A stretch of DNA of 64,000 nucleotides from Serratia sp. M24T3 (GTDB taxonomy: Bacteria; Pseudomonadota; Gammaproteobacteria; Enterobacterales; Enterobacteriaceae): positions 1 through 64,000 of the forward strand of contig NZ_AJHJ01000001.1 in assembly GCF_000257645.1 (NCBI RefSeq). The letters are read 5' to 3'. This document shows positions 32,698 through 42,812 of the stretch, piece by piece. The translations under genes were made by a program, and so were the position numbers. Numbering within the stretch: the first letter of the stretch is position 1; every line of letters begins with the position of its first letter. The notes beneath the pieces are model-generated. The model saw nothing but the letters and a program-made list of their open reading frames with translations. It was not told where the DNA came from and ran no database searches.

Positions 32698-33405
32698 ATG
32701 AAAGTAGGCATTATTGGCGCCATGGAACAAGAAGTTACCCTGCTGCGCGACAAAATCGAAAACCGTCAAACCATTCAGCGTGCTGGCTGTGAAATCTACA
32801 CCGGCCAGCTGCACGGCGTTGACGTCGCGCTGCTGAAATCCGGCATTGGTAAAGTCTCGGCTGCCATGGGCACGACCCTGCTGCTGGAACACTGCAAACC
32901 TGACGTGGTTATCAACACAGGTTCCGCCGGTGGTCTGGCCAAGACCTTGAAAGTAGGCGATATCGTGGTTTCCGAAGAAGTACGTTATCACGACGCCGAT
33001 GTCACCGCTTTTGGCTATGAGCCGGGCCAGATGGCAGGTTGCCCGCCTTCTTTCGTTGCCGACGCAGCGCTTATCAAGCTGGCGGAGAGCTGTATCACCG
33101 GGCTAAATCTGAATGCCGTTCGCGGTCTGATTTGCAGCGGCGATGCCTTTATCAACGGTGCCGAACCTCTTGCTCGCATTCGCAATACCTTCCCAAGCGT
33201 AGCTGCTGTAGAGATGGAAGCAGCCGCCGTGGGTCACGTTTGCCACCTGTTCGGTACGCCATTTGTTGTGGTGCGCGCGATTTCCGACGTCGCAGACACT
33301 GAATCACACCTGAGCTTTGAAGAGTTCCTGGTGGTTGCCGCCGAGCAGTCAACCCTGATGGTTGATGCAATGCTGAAATCACTGGCTGCCAATCCGCTGC
33401 GTTAA
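32698..33405 (+). CDS. mtnN: 5'-methylthioadenosine/S-adenosylhomocysteine nucleosidase
   Basis: Cleaves adenine from MTA, SAH and 5'-deoxyadenosine; needed for methyl recycling and yields the AI-2 precursor S-ribosylhomocysteine. 235 residues of the PNP/UDP phosphorylase fold. IGAMEQEV carries the catalytic Glu12 region, VEMEAAAV the ribose-binding Met/Glu, and AISDVAD the catalytic Asp. Divergent from dgt and followed 40 bases later by btuF, as in E. coli. Confidence 0.98.
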   Translation: MKVGIIGAMEQEVTLLRDKIENRQTIQRAGCEIYTGQLHGVDVALLKSGIGKVSAAMGTTLLLEHCKPDVVINTGSAGGLAKTLKVGDIVVSEEVRYHDADVTAFGYEPGQMAGCPPSFVADAALIKLAESCITGLNLNAVRGLICSGDAFINGAEPLARIRNTFPSVAAVEMEAAAVGHVCHLFGTPFVVVRAISDVADTESHLSFEEFLVVAAEQSTLMVDAMLKSLAANPLR

Positions 33406-33445
33406 TCGGCGGTAGATGCGTCACATAACATAAAGGCTGCTCACC

Positions 33446-34252
33446 TTGCGCAAACTGCTGCTGTTAATCGCCCTGTGGCTGCCTTTGGCGGCGCAGGCGC
33501 AGGTTGCCGAAAGGGTGATTAGCCTGGCTCCCAACCTGACCGAGCTGGCTTATGCGGCGGGTCTGGGCGATAAGCTGGTGGCAGTTAGCGCTTACTCAGA
33601 TTACCCTCCGCAGGCTTTGAGTCTCGAGCAGGTGGCTAATTGGCAGGGGATTAACGTCGAACGGATTTTGGCGTTGAAACCCGATCTGCTGCTAGCGTGG
33701 CGCGGGGGAAATCCGCAGCGCCCGCTGGAACAACTGGCCTCGTTTGGCATCCCTATCGTTTATCTGGATCCTGAAAGCGTGGAGCAGGTTGCCGATGCTC
33801 TAGAACAATTAGCAGCGTACAGCGCTTCACCCAAAACGGGCCATGACGCGGCGCAACAAATCAGACAACAGCTCGCTGAACTGCGCGCTAACCATCCTAA
33901 GAAAACCGCCGTGCCGGTGTTTATACAATTCTCAACCCAGCCACTGTTTACCTCTTCCGGTAAAACCTTGCAGAGCCAGATAGCCAGCCTGTGCGGCGCC
34001 GAGAATATTTTTGCCGCTAGTCCGGCGCCCTGGCCGCAGGTGAGCCGCGAGCAGGTGTTAAGCCGACAACCGAAGGCGATCATTTTTCCCGGTAATGAAA
34101 AGCAGCAGGCGGATATCCGCACCTTCTGGCAGGGGCAACTCGATGTGCCAATGCTGGCGGTAAACGCTGACTGGTTTAACCGCGCCGGTCCTCGAGTGAT
34201 GCTGGCTGCGCAGCAGCTATGTGCTGAGATTGATGCGTTGAAACGCCAGTGA
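33446..34252 (+). CDS. btuF: Vitamin B12 periplasmic binding protein BtuF
   Basis: Captures cobalamin in the periplasm for the BtuCD ABC importer. 268 residues with an N-terminal signal peptide (cleaved about residue 18, AAQAQ) and two substrate-binding lobes joined by a long helix; [15 protein letters not shown] and [15 protein letters not shown] are typical. The only plausible start is TTG, with AAGG about ten bases upstream; no ATG is available in frame before the signal sequence. Probably cotranscribed with mtnN. Confidence 0.93.
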   Translation: MRKLLLLIALWLPLAAQAQVAERVISLAPNLTELAYAAGLGDKLVAVSAYSDYPPQALSLEQVANWQGINVERILALKPDLLLAWRGGNPQRPLEQLASFGIPIVYLDPESVEQVADALEQLAAYSASPKTGHDAAQQIRQQLAELRANHPKKTAVPVFIQFSTQPLFTSSGKTLQSQIASLCGAENIFAASPAPWPQVSREQVLSRQPKAIIFPGNEKQQADIRTFWQGQLDVPMLAVNADWFNRAGPRVMLAAQQLCAEIDALKRQ

Positions 34253-34256
34253 GCAA

Positions 34257-34288
34257 AAAAAACCCCGTGCAAATGCACAGGGTTTTAT
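34257..34288. terminator. Bidirectional terminator between btuF and erpA
   Basis: AAAACCCCGTGC / GCACAGGGTTTT stem with a 4-base loop, flanked by A-runs on the left and T-runs on the right. It lies between convergent genes and can serve both. Confidence 0.85.
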
Positions 34289-34308
34289 GTTCAGGCAAAT
34301 CTTCAGGA

Positions 34309-34683
34309 TTAGATACTGAAAGAGGATCCGCAGCCGCAGGTAGTTTTTGCGTTCGGGTTGGTGACCACAAAGCGTGAACCTTCCAGCCCCTCGGTGTAGT
34401 CAACCGATCCGCCGACCAAATATTGCAGGCTCATCGGGTCAACCACCAGCGCAACGCCAGATTTCTCAATGGTCATGTCGCCGTCGTTGATCTTGTCGTC
34501 AAAGGTAAAGCCGTATTGGAATCCGCTGCAACCGCCGCCGGTAATATACACGCGAAGTTTCAGCTCGGGATTTTCCTCATCTGCCACCAGATTTTTAACT
34601 TTACGAGCAGCGGCTTCAGTAAACTGTAACGGCAGCGCAACATGCTCGTCCAGGGTTGGCTCGCTTAAAATAGGTTCACTCAT
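34309..34683 (-). CDS. erpA: Iron-sulfur cluster insertion protein ErpA
   Basis: A-type carrier that delivers 4Fe-4S clusters to targets such as IspG/IspH. 124 residues from MSEPILSEP; about ten residues longer at the N-terminus than E. coli ErpA. The three ligand cysteines are present in GGGCSG and the C-terminal [15 protein letters not shown] ribosome site supports the start at 34683. Converges on btuF. Confidence 0.97.
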   Translation of the reverse strand: MSEPILSEPTLDEHVALPLQFTEAAARKVKNLVADEENPELKLRVYITGGGCSGFQYGFTFDDKINDGDMTIEKSGVALVVDPMSLQYLVGGSVDYTEGLEGSRFVVTNPNAKTTCGCGSSFSI

Positions 34684-34817
34684 AGTTTTTGCTCCCAATC
34701 CGAATTCTGTTCAGGCCGCCGGATTGACTGTCTGAATAATGAACTGATTATCTTATACCTGCATCTTAGATACAAGTATGGGCCGTTTTCATCACCGCGT
34801 CCCGCAAAATTTAAGGC

Positions 34818-36260
34818 TTATTTTTGCGTAACCGTGCTCTCTGCCTGGGCAGTCTGACGCGCGGCCAAATTCGCCTGTTCGCGTTCCTGCTTCTGTAACG
34901 TGCGGGTTAAAAGTGCAGAATACAAGGGCTTGCCGCCAAGAAACTGGGCCAGCAGCGTCGCACCGAGACAGGTGATGATCATCGGTAAAATCAGCTGATA
35001 ATTTTCGGTCATCTCCAATACCAGCACGATGCCAGTCAGCGGCGCTCGCACTGTAGCGGCAAACAATGCTCCCATCCCGGCAATAGCGAAGGTTCCCGGC
35101 TGAATACCATATTGTGGAAACATCGCCGCCGCGGCCATGCCAAAAGCGGTGCCTAGCAGCGTGCCCAGCGCCAGCATCGGGGCAAAAATCCCGCCCGGCG
35201 CACCCGATGAGAAGCACAACAGTGTCGTGACCACGCGGGTGATAAAAATAAACAGCAGCGCTCCGAGCGAATAAGTCCCCATCGCCGCCAGCGGGATCAG
35301 CGCAAAACCACCACCGGCAGCTTCGGGTTTAATCAATCCCAACAACCCGCAAACGCCGCCGAGCAGGCCTCCAATCAGCAGGATCTTTTGTAGATTTCCA
35401 CCGTGAATACGGGCGAAAAAATCCTGAGTGCGAAATATCAGCGCATTGAAACAGACGCCTACAATGCCAAACACCATGCCCAGCACCAGATAGAGCCAAA
35501 AAGTATTCAGTGATACATTTGCCAGCACGCCAACGTTAATAACCGCCCTTTCACCGTTGAATAAGCGGTAAACAATGCTCGACATAATTACGCCGATAAA
35601 CACCGCTTTAACTGAAATAAGGCTGTAGCGAAACTGCAAGCGCATCTCTTCGATGATAAAAAGAATCCCCGCCAGCGGTGCATTAAACGCGGCGGAAAGT
35701 CCTGCCGCTGCACCGGTTGCCAGCAGACTGTGACGAGCTTCGGCGCTGCGCATGCGGAAAATATCAGCCAGCATCTTGCCAAGGTTTGCGCCCATCTGCA
35801 CCGTAGGCCCTTCTCGCCCCAGCACCATACCCGCGCCCAGAGTGCCCATCCCGCCGACAAACTTTACCGGAATGACTCGCCACCAGCGCACCGGCCGCAG
35901 CTCTTCCAGCGCCCCTTCGATTTCCGGAATCCCCGAACCACTCGCTTCAGGAGCAAATTTGCGTACCAGATAATAACCGACCATCGCCAGTAGAGCCGAA
36001 ACGATAAAGGTCAGCGGCCACAGCAGCCAGAAGTGGCCGCTTACGCTGTCCAGCCCAGAAAGCCTGACATGTTGTACCCAGTCGACGGCTTTTTCGAACG
36101 CCACGCCAAGCAGGCCAGCCACGATCCCCACCAACGCGGCAACGATAAGAATAGCGACCGGCGTTTTATCGCGGCGCAAAAATTGACGCAGAATGACGCT
36201 GGGTCTTCTGCGCTCGGGGAGGCCTGAGACATCAGGGCTAGTTTCGAGAGATTCTTTCAT
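34818..36260 (-). CDS. clcA: H+/Cl- exchange transporter ClcA
   Basis: CLC-family antiporter (two Cl- for one H+) used in extreme acid resistance; inner membrane, homodimer. The 480-residue protein is close to the E. coli length. Selectivity-filter motifs GSGIPEIEG (inner Ser), GREGP (gating Glu148-type) and GGGFALIP are present, and the proton glutamate of FIIEEMRLQ (Glu203-type) is kept, so it should be an exchanger rather than a channel. Divergent from hemL. Confidence 0.97.
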   Translation of the reverse strand: MKESLETSPDVSGLPERRRPSVILRQFLRRDKTPVAILIVAALVGIVAGLLGVAFEKAVDWVQHVRLSGLDSVSGHFWLLWPLTFIVSALLAMVGYYLVRKFAPEASGSGIPEIEGALEELRPVRWWRVIPVKFVGGMGTLGAGMVLGREGPTVQMGANLGKMLADIFRMRSAEARHSLLATGAAAGLSAAFNAPLAGILFIIEEMRLQFRYSLISVKAVFIGVIMSSIVYRLFNGERAVINVGVLANVSLNTFWLYLVLGMVFGIVGVCFNALIFRTQDFFARIHGGNLQKILLIGGLLGGVCGLLGLIKPEAAGGGFALIPLAAMGTYSLGALLFIFITRVVTTLLCFSSGAPGGIFAPMLALGTLLGTAFGMAAAAMFPQYGIQPGTFAIAGMGALFAATVRAPLTGIVLVLEMTENYQLILPMIITCLGATLLAQFLGGKPLYSALLTRTLQKQEREQANLAARQTAQAESTVTQK

Positions 36261-36502
36261 GATGTTCTTTTTAATGAAGAAGAATGAAAATCAGACTGAA
36301 GAGTTAACCATAAAAATCGCATATTCAGTATGCATAATATATTTCTTAACCTTTCACAGGCCGTGAAACATTTCCTATCGACGCTATGTTCTCTAGAATA
36401 GGGCACATCGTCCGGCGGTCCATGAAGATCGTCGTGCCACTATACTATTTTTCTTAGTGCGAGCTTATCCTCTCAGCACGAAAAAAAACCAGGAGCCGAT
36501 CA

Positions 36503-37783
36503 ATGAGTAAGTCAGAAAGTTTATTCACCCAAGCGCAAACGCTGATCCCCGGTGGTGTTAACTCGCCGGTTCGCGCGTTCAATGGCGTTGGCGGTGCCCC
36601 ACTATTCATTGAACGCGCCGACGGTGCGTTGTTATACGATGCCGACGGCAATTCCTATATCGACTACGTTGGTTCTTGGGGACCCATGGTCCTGGGCCAC
36701 AACAATGCCAGGATCCGCAACGCTGTCATTGAAGCTGCCGAACGCGGCTTGAGCTTCGGCGCGCCGACCGAGCAAGAAATTACCATGGCCGATCTGGTGA
36801 CGGGTCTTGTGCCGAGTATGGACATGGTGCGCATGGTTAACTCTGGCACCGAAGCGACCATGAGCGCGATTCGTCTGGCCCGTGGTTACACCCATCGCGA
36901 CAAGATCATCAAATTTGAAGGCTGCTATCACGGCCACGCCGACTGCCTGCTAGTAAAAGCCGGCTCAGGCGCGTTGACTCTCGGCCAGCCAAACTCCCCG
37001 GGCGTACCGGCTGATTTTGCGAAGCACACCTTAACCTGTACCTATAACGATCTGTCCTCGGTTCGCGCGGTGTTCGAACAGTATCCGACAGACGTCGCCT
37101 GTATCATCGTGGAGCCGGTTGCAGGCAACATGAACTGCGTGCCGCCGTTGCCGGAATTCCTGCCGGGCCTGCGTGCGCTGTGCGACGAGTTTGGCGCGCT
37201 GCTGATTATTGACGAAGTGATGACCGGTTTCCGCGTCGCGCTCGGCGGTGCTCAGGAATATTACAACGTGAAACCTGACCTGACCTGTCTGGGCAAAATC
37301 ATCGGCGGCGGTATGCCGGTAGGCGCATTCGGCGGTCGTCGCGACGTGATGCAGGCGCTGGCACCAACCGGACCTGTTTACCAGGCCGGTACACTGTCGG
37401 GCAACCCAATCGCCATGGCGGCGGGCATTGCCTGTTTGACTCAGGTTGCAGAACCGGGCGTCCATCAGAAACTCACCGACCTGACCACACAGCTGGCAGA
37501 AGGCCTGAAAGCCGCCGCAGCAGCAGAAAACATTCCGTTCGTGGTCAATCACGTTGGCGGTATGTTTGGCCTATTCTTCTCTGAACTGCCAACCATCACC
37601 AGCTACGATGATGTGATGAAAAGCAACGTGGAACGCTTCAAAAAGTTCTTCCATTTAATGTTGGAAGAAGGTGTTTATCTGGCACCTTCCGCGTTTGAAG
37701 CGGGCTTTATGTCACTGGCCCATACGCCGGAAGATATTCAGCATACAGTCGATGCAGCGCGTCGCAGCTTCGCCAAACTTTAA
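36503..37783 (+). CDS. hemL: Glutamate-1-semialdehyde 2,1-aminomutase HemL
   Basis: PLP enzyme that converts glutamate-1-semialdehyde to 5-aminolevulinate in tetrapyrrole synthesis. The 426-residue protein has the same length as in E. coli. [12 protein letters not shown] and IDEVMTGFR are class III aminotransferase signatures, and the PLP lysine is in [11 protein letters not shown] near residue 265. AGGAG Shine-Dalgarno eight bases before the ATG. Confidence 0.99.
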   Translation: MSKSESLFTQAQTLIPGGVNSPVRAFNGVGGAPLFIERADGALLYDADGNSYIDYVGSWGPMVLGHNNARIRNAVIEAAERGLSFGAPTEQEITMADLVTGLVPSMDMVRMVNSGTEATMSAIRLARGYTHRDKIIKFEGCYHGHADCLLVKAGSGALTLGQPNSPGVPADFAKHTLTCTYNDLSSVRAVFEQYPTDVACIIVEPVAGNMNCVPPLPEFLPGLRALCDEFGALLIIDEVMTGFRVALGGAQEYYNVKPDLTCLGKIIGGGMPVGAFGGRRDVMQALAPTGPVYQAGTLSGNPIAMAAGIACLTQVAEPGVHQKLTDLTTQLAEGLKAAAAAENIPFVVNHVGGMFGLFFSELPTITSYDDVMKSNVERFKKFFHLMLEEGVYLAPSAFEAGFMSLAHTPEDIQHTVDAARRSFAKL

Positions 37784-37802
37784 TACTATTTAACATTAAT
37801 CC

Positions 37803-37850
37803 ATCAGGGTCAGTTCGGGCTTAAACACCTCACTGGCCCTGATTTTTTTG
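37803..37850 (+). terminator. Rho-independent terminator of hemL
   Basis: ATCAGGGTCAG / CTGGCCCTGAT pair over 11 positions (one G-T wobble) around a 19-base loop, followed by seven Ts, about 20 bases after the hemL stop. Confidence 0.85.
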
Positions 37851-37976
37851 TGATTTAATCTTAATTCCTCTCGATTAGTCTGATTTTTATCTGAGTTAAA
37901 TTTCACATAAGCCAAATTACTCGCTACCTTTATTGAGATAGTTAACTTTTTCTTATCAATAGAGAGGGGAAATATT

Positions 37977-38747
37977 ATGGCAAATGGATTTCCAGAAGGT
38001 AACTTCCGACTAATCAATAAAGACACCGGCCACTGCCTGGCTAGCTTTTACGGCGGCCAATCTTATGGTCAGCAGGATGCCTATGACCGTTTAACCGGTG
38101 AGAAAGGTTCAATTACCTACTCACATACCAACGATAGAGTTTTCGGAATTCGCTCTAAGCCACAAGGTGAAGATATTGAACTGTGGTGGTTCGACAGTTC
38201 AAAAGATTCCTGGGGCACCCCAAAAAACTATCTTTATAATTTAATTACTGATATTCGCTCTCGCTGGGTACTACAACCTAACTCTGCTCAATCCTATAGT
38301 CCAAGCCCGATTGGACCTAAGCTTGAGGATTTTGTCACCCCAGGCGGCAATTTTATGGAGGTCTATTCAGCGTATCAAAGGATTGAAAATCGCAGATATG
38401 ACTTCGAGGAAATGCGGAATGTTCCTGAAAAATATCAAAAGCAATACTTAAGCCGGTTTGATGAGCAAACCCGAAAGGACTATGAGCTTTTCGTCAAGAT
38501 GTATCCCGCCGATGCCCCCCAAAAATTCAGCTATCCACTGAAAGACATCACCGAACCTGCCGTGGGTTTGAGAATGTTTGGCGCGGGACGAGAAGGCGTT
38601 AAGTCGTGGCGCTATGAGGACGGCTTTATCTATGTCAGCGGCGATTGGTATACCGTCCTGACCATTGCCTATAAAACGGATAGCGACGAAGCCGTAGCCG
38701 TTTTAACCAAGCGTGGTGCGCCGAATCAACAGTGGAAATTTAGTTAA
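37977..38747 (+). CDS. Orphan protein with ricin-type beta-trefoil-like ends, function unknown
   Basis: 256 residues, no signal peptide or membrane segment. The N-terminus (NFRLINKDTGHCLA) and C-terminus (VLTKRGAPNQQWKFS) look like beta-trefoil lectin strands, the latter with a QxW motif; the middle (about 110-170) is charged and helical. Such domains bind carbohydrate in known families, but no homologue is recognised and no ligand can be assigned. A strong GAGGGGAA ribosome site supports the start. AT-richer than hemL and the fhu genes, and absent from this position in E. coli, so probably an acquired single gene. Confidence 0.8.
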   Translation: MANGFPEGNFRLINKDTGHCLASFYGGQSYGQQDAYDRLTGEKGSITYSHTNDRVFGIRSKPQGEDIELWWFDSSKDSWGTPKNYLYNLITDIRSRWVLQPNSAQSYSPSPIGPKLEDFVTPGGNFMEVYSAYQRIENRRYDFEEMRNVPEKYQKQYLSRFDEQTRKDYELFVKMYPADAPQKFSYPLKDITEPAVGLRMFGAGREGVKSWRYEDGFIYVSGDWYTVLTIAYKTDSDEAVAVLTKRGAPNQQWKFS

Positions 38748-38793
38748 TTTAGCACCGGATAGCCGAGATTTTGTTGATAAGTCTAGGGTAAAA

Positions 38794-38830
38794 CAGCGCG
38801 TAATCCTGATAATTTCCTGATTACGCGCTG
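38794..38830 (-). terminator. Terminator of the fhu operon
   Basis: A perfect 12-bp stem (CAGCGCGTAATC / GATTACGCGCTG) around a 13-base loop, followed on the minus strand by TTTTACCC, 14 bases after fhuB. It may also act on the convergent orphan gene. Confidence 0.8.
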
Positions 38831-38843
38831 AGTAATTCCTGAT

Positions 38844-40832
38844 TTATGACGCCTGTTTACGCAACAGGTAGATAAAGTATGGTGCGCCAATAAAGGTTGC
38901 CAGCAGCCCTGCCGGGATCTGATTGGGGAAGATAATCATCCGCCCGCACCAGTCGGCCAGCATCATCAGTAATCCACCCATCACACTCGCTACCATCCAC
39001 TGCGGAATAGCCCGGCGGAAACCCAGCATTCTCGCCATATGTGGGGCCATTAGTCCGACAAAACTCAGCGGCCCGACGGTCAAGGTCGCCACAGCGGTCA
39101 TTATTGCCGTCAATGCCAGCAATGCTATGCGCGTCGGCGTAAGTGCAAGCCCTACCGCACGACCGGTCACGCTGCCGAGTGGCAAAATATTGATCCACCG
39201 GCGACAGAACGGCACCAGCATCAACAGCACCAGAGCAATAATACCAGTACGCCAGGCCTGGGCCGCAGTAACCGAATAGGTCGAGCCAGAGATCCACGAC
39301 AGTAAATCGCCCATCCGAGGATCGCCACTGGCCATCAGCATTACCAGTATCGTGTTGAACACAGTGCTCAGGGCTATACCGGTTAATAGCATGCGCTCTG
39401 CCGAAAATTGCCTCAGGCCGGAAACCAGCAGAATAATGCCTAAAGTTGCCGCTGCGCCAAGGCTCCCCGCAGGTAACAGCCACACGAACGCGTCGCCAGG
39501 CACCAGAAACAACATCAGCACCACGCCAAAGGTTGCACCCGAGCTGATACCCAACACTTCTGGACTGGCCATCGGATTGCCGGTCAGCTTTTGAATGATT
39601 ACGCCAGCAGAAGCCAGCATGACTCCCGCCGCCAATGCGGCAAACACTCGCGGCGTGCGCCAGGGCAACAGCAGGTTCAGCTGATGGCCCAGCGACCAGT
39701 GCCATCCTTGCGCGTTACGGCCAAAGCACAGCGCGACCACCAAGCCCATGAGTAGCAAAATGCCCGCCAGCAGCATCCAGCGAACCAGATGATGCCGCTC
39801 TTTGGGGATGTGATCGCCCTGATTCATTGGAGGCGGCACGGCGCTATGACGTAAACGCGGCAGCAACCACAGCAGGATCGGCGCGCCCACTAATGCGGTG
39901 GCCGCACCGGTAGAAATTTCAGTCCACACGCCAGCCAGCCAAAGTACAATTTGGTCAGTAAGCCACAGCAACAAGGCGCCAATCAATGGCGCGAGTATTA
40001 AACGCGTGCTCAGACGGCGAGCGCCCAATGTTCTTGCCAGTAGCGGAGCGAATAGCCCGACAAAGCCGATAATTCCCACCGCGTTTACTAACTGCGCACT
40101 CAAGAAAATCGCCAGCGCCAGTACTGTGAAACGAGCGGCTGACAAGCCAAGTCCCAGATTTTTGGCGACGCCATCATCGAGCCCCAGCAGTGTCATTGGG
40201 CGTTGCATCAAGAAAGCCAACAGCCAAACGATCGCGACTCTGGGAAGCAGGAACGCCGTGGTTGTCCAGTCCTGCTGATTCAACGAGCCGGTGTTCCACA
40301 GATAAATGCTTTGCAGTTGCTGATAGTTAAACAGCCCGAGCAGGCTGCTGACCGCGCCGCAATAAAGGCCCAGCACCAGACCGGCGAGGATCAGTGTCAC
40401 CGGCGACATCCTCTTGCCCCACGCCACGCCAAAGACCAGAAGCCCGACCACAATCGCGCCAATCATTGCGGCAAACTGCTGGGTGATTTCGCCTCCCGGC
40501 AAGCTCCACAGGGTTGCGACAGTCAGGCCAAGTTGCGCACCGGCAGAAACGCCCAGCGTCGAAGGCTCGGCCAGCGGATTGCGCAGAACCTGCTGAAACA
40601 ATAGCCCAACCAATCCAAGTCCAGCCCCGGCAAGCATTGCTACCGTGACGCGCGGCATCAGGCTGTAATGAAACAGCATCTGCTGCACGTCGTCGATGTT
40701 TGGCTGCCACAGCGCCCGATGCCAGAGTGCAAAAGGTAGCTGATTATGCAGATTATAAACACTGAGCAGCGAACAAATGACCGCAATGGTGATTAACAGA
40801 GTCAGCGTCAGGCTGAGATTGCGTCGATTCAT
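38844..40832 (-). CDS. fhuB: Ferric hydroxamate ABC transporter permease FhuB
   Basis: Inner-membrane permease of hydroxamate siderophore (ferrichrome-type) import. 662 residues, a fusion of two FecCD-like halves (about 1-325 and 345-662) as in E. coli; each half carries a GIIGFVGL or GPLSFVGLMAPH-type cytoplasmic motif that contacts the ATPase. Overlaps fhuD by four bases (ATGA), indicating translational coupling. Confidence 0.98.
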   Translation of the reverse strand: MNRRNLSLTLTLLITIAVICSLLSVYNLHNQLPFALWHRALWQPNIDDVQQMLFHYSLMPRVTVAMLAGAGLGLVGLLFQQVLRNPLAEPSTLGVSAGAQLGLTVATLWSLPGGEITQQFAAMIGAIVVGLLVFGVAWGKRMSPVTLILAGLVLGLYCGAVSSLLGLFNYQQLQSIYLWNTGSLNQQDWTTTAFLLPRVAIVWLLAFLMQRPMTLLGLDDGVAKNLGLGLSAARFTVLALAIFLSAQLVNAVGIIGFVGLFAPLLARTLGARRLSTRLILAPLIGALLLWLTDQIVLWLAGVWTEISTGAATALVGAPILLWLLPRLRHSAVPPPMNQGDHIPKERHHLVRWMLLAGILLLMGLVVALCFGRNAQGWHWSLGHQLNLLLPWRTPRVFAALAAGVMLASAGVIIQKLTGNPMASPEVLGISSGATFGVVLMLFLVPGDAFVWLLPAGSLGAAATLGIILLVSGLRQFSAERMLLTGIALSTVFNTILVMLMASGDPRMGDLLSWISGSTYSVTAAQAWRTGIIALVLLMLVPFCRRWINILPLGSVTGRAVGLALTPTRIALLALTAIMTAVATLTVGPLSFVGLMAPHMARMLGFRRAIPQWMVASVMGGLLMMLADWCGRMIIFPNQIPAGLLATFIGAPYFIYLLRKQAS

Positions 40833-41722
40833 AATGGCTTACCGAGTGTGGTCGACAGGATATGGCAAAAACGCATGGCGCTAATTGTGGCGCCATAGAA
40901 CCAGACGGCGGGTACTACGTTGAGCTGTTTTTCACGTACGAAAGATAGCGACTGCCACAGCGGCGATTTTGACACTTCGTCGATCAGGGCCGAACTACCG
41001 TGATCGAAGCACAGGGCTCGGGCGTGCTTGATTGACGCCAAGCGCTCTATGCCAACTGTCACGCTGCCCCAAAAGCTTTTCTCGCCTTTCCAGGCGTTGG
41101 TCAGCCCTATTTCGTTCATCACTTCCTGCAATAAACTGCCTTCGCCGAAAACCAGTACGTGGCGTTTATCCAAAAAGGAGAACAGTAATAATGGCCGATC
41201 GGTGGCAGCCTTCACCTGTTGTCGAGTCTGCTCCAGCACCTGCTGATAGGCCTGCAGATGCGTCGCCGCGCGCTCCTGCAACCCCAGATAATCGGCCAGT
41301 TTATGCAGCGAGCGGATCGCCTGTTGCAGCGGATGCCCGGTGCCATCATTAGCGAGCACGCTTAATACCGGAGCAATCGGCGCCAGTTGACTGGCTTTTG
41401 GACCATAACCTTGTGAAACCAGGATCAGCGATGGCGCTAGCTGCTGCATCAACTCAAGATTCGGCGCAGTGCGTTGCCCGACCTCGATAACCGACGGGGC
41501 AAGTTTTGGCTCTTCGACCCACAGGTTATAGTTGGGGATGTCCGCAATGCCCATTGGCATCACGCCCAGTGCAATCAACAGCTCGGCGGGTAACCATTCA
41601 AGGGCGATAATGCGACTCAGACTCGTGCCGGGAGTACTAAAAGCCGGCAAGGCTGCCGCGAGTGGGGTCAGCGCCATTATCTGCAACAGACGACGGCGAG
41701 TTAAATTATTTAAATCAATCAT
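40829..41722 (-). CDS. fhuD: Ferric hydroxamate periplasmic binding protein FhuD
   Basis: Delivers Fe-hydroxamates to FhuB. 297 residues. The N-terminus has a twin-arginine type leader (TRRRLLQ then a hydrophobic stretch to about residue 30), as in E. coli FhuD. LEWLPAELLIALGV and PAVWFYGATISAM are characteristic. The ribosome site is weak (TTGGA), and an ERIC element separates it from fhuC. Confidence 0.96.
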   Translation of the reverse strand: MIDLNNLTRRRLLQIMALTPLAAALPAFSTPGTSLSRIIALEWLPAELLIALGVMPMGIADIPNYNLWVEEPKLAPSVIEVGQRTAPNLELMQQLAPSLILVSQGYGPKASQLAPIAPVLSVLANDGTGHPLQQAIRSLHKLADYLGLQERAATHLQAYQQVLEQTRQQVKAATDRPLLLFSFLDKRHVLVFGEGSLLQEVMNEIGLTNAWKGEKSFWGSVTVGIERLASIKHARALCFDHGSSALIDEVSKSPLWQSLSFVREKQLNVVPAVWFYGATISAMRFCHILSTTLGKPL

Positions 41723-41737
41723 TCCAAACCAATCCGC

Positions 41738-41925
41738 AAATTAATTGGAGGTGCAACCAGGCAGCAAGTGGATGACAATTCGGCCGGAAACCGCGTTGAG
41801 CCAAACTTGCGTAAATCCAAAGGATGAGCCGCGGGGACGTGAATCAAAGTTTCGATGCGCTTGCTCAAGTAATTGATTCGGATTAATGAACACCGTGAAC
41901 ACCGTGGCAGCGTCAAGCAAGCAGC
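41738..41925. repeat. Degenerate ERIC element inside the fhu operon
   Basis: Carries AGGCAGCAAGTG near the left, GCTTGCTCAAGTAATTGATTC and GATTAATGAAC in the middle, and GGCAGCGTCAAGCAAGCAGCC at the right, aligning with the ERIC copies at 61.9 and 52.7 kb. It accounts for the unusual 207-base gap between fhuC and fhuD. Confidence 0.55.
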
Positions 41926-41929
41926 CGAT

Positions 41930-42742
41930 TTAAAAAACAAAGCTCACGGGTGCGCCCCCGGCAGGATGCGGCAGTATCCCCATCGGAATGCCATATACGT
42001 TCTCCAGCACCTCGCCTTTCATCATCTCGGCGGGAGTCCCTTCGGCAATCATTTCGCCGCCGCGCAATGCCACCAGTCGGTCACAGTAGCGAGCTGCCAT
42101 ATTAATATCATGCAGCACTGCGATAACGGTGAGACCCTTCTCGTGGCTAAGACGCTGAATAAGCGCCAGAACCTCAACCTGATGGGCAATGTCCAGCGCA
42201 GAAGTCGGTTCATCAAGCAGCAGACAGCGGCTATCTTGGGCAACCATCATCGCTAACCAGGCGCGCTGACGTTCACCACCAGACAGGCTATCGACCAGGC
42301 GCTGGGCAAACGGTTTCAACCCTACCAGCTCAATAGCTTCTTCAACCTTTTCGCGGTCATGCAAGCGAAAGCGCCCTAATGCACCGTGCCAGGGATAACG
42401 GCCAATCGCCACCAGCTCGTGCACGGTCATGCCTTCGGCAGCGGGAAGTTGTTGTGGAAGATAGGCTACCTGCCGCGCAAAAGCCTTGCTTTCCCACTGT
42501 GCGACCAGCTGTTCATTCAACAGAACACGGCCCGAGGAAGCAGGCTGATGACGACCGAGCATTTTAAGCAGCGTCGATTTCCCGGAACCGTTGTGCCCGA
42601 TCAGTCCGCAGACTTTTCCCTGTGGAAAGGTCAAAGACAGAGGCGCTAACAGAGTACGTCCCGGCACGGTGAAGCTGACCTGGTCCAGACGATAAACGCT
42701 GTCGGCAAGCTCCGTTTTCTGTTCTAGAGTGGCAGTTTTCAT
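41930..42742 (-). CDS. fhuC: Ferric hydroxamate ABC transporter ATP-binding protein FhuC
   Basis: ATPase of the FhuBCD importer, cytoplasmic face of the inner membrane. 270 residues with Walker A GHNGSGKST, Q-loop YLPQQLP, signature LSGGERQRAW, Walker B LLLDEPTSALD and the H-loop HDINMA. Begins 70 bases after the fhuA stop. Confidence 0.98.
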   Translation of the reverse strand: MKTATLEQKTELADSVYRLDQVSFTVPGRTLLAPLSLTFPQGKVCGLIGHNGSGKSTLLKMLGRHQPASSGRVLLNEQLVAQWESKAFARQVAYLPQQLPAAEGMTVHELVAIGRYPWHGALGRFRLHDREKVEEAIELVGLKPFAQRLVDSLSGGERQRAWLAMMVAQDSRCLLLDEPTSALDIAHQVEVLALIQRLSHEKGLTVIAVLHDINMAARYCDRLVALRGGEMIAEGTPAEMMKGEVLENVYGIPMGILPHPAGGAPVSFVF

Positions 42743-42812
42743 AGTGGCCTATCGTTAAGTTTAACGGGCGCATTTTCAGTTGCGCCCGACTATTTCTGCG
42801 AGACATAACCTA

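Noticed and set aside
38794-38830. 12-bp hairpin as an attachment site
   Set aside because: No integrase or second copy; its position after fhuB and the following T-run fit a terminator.
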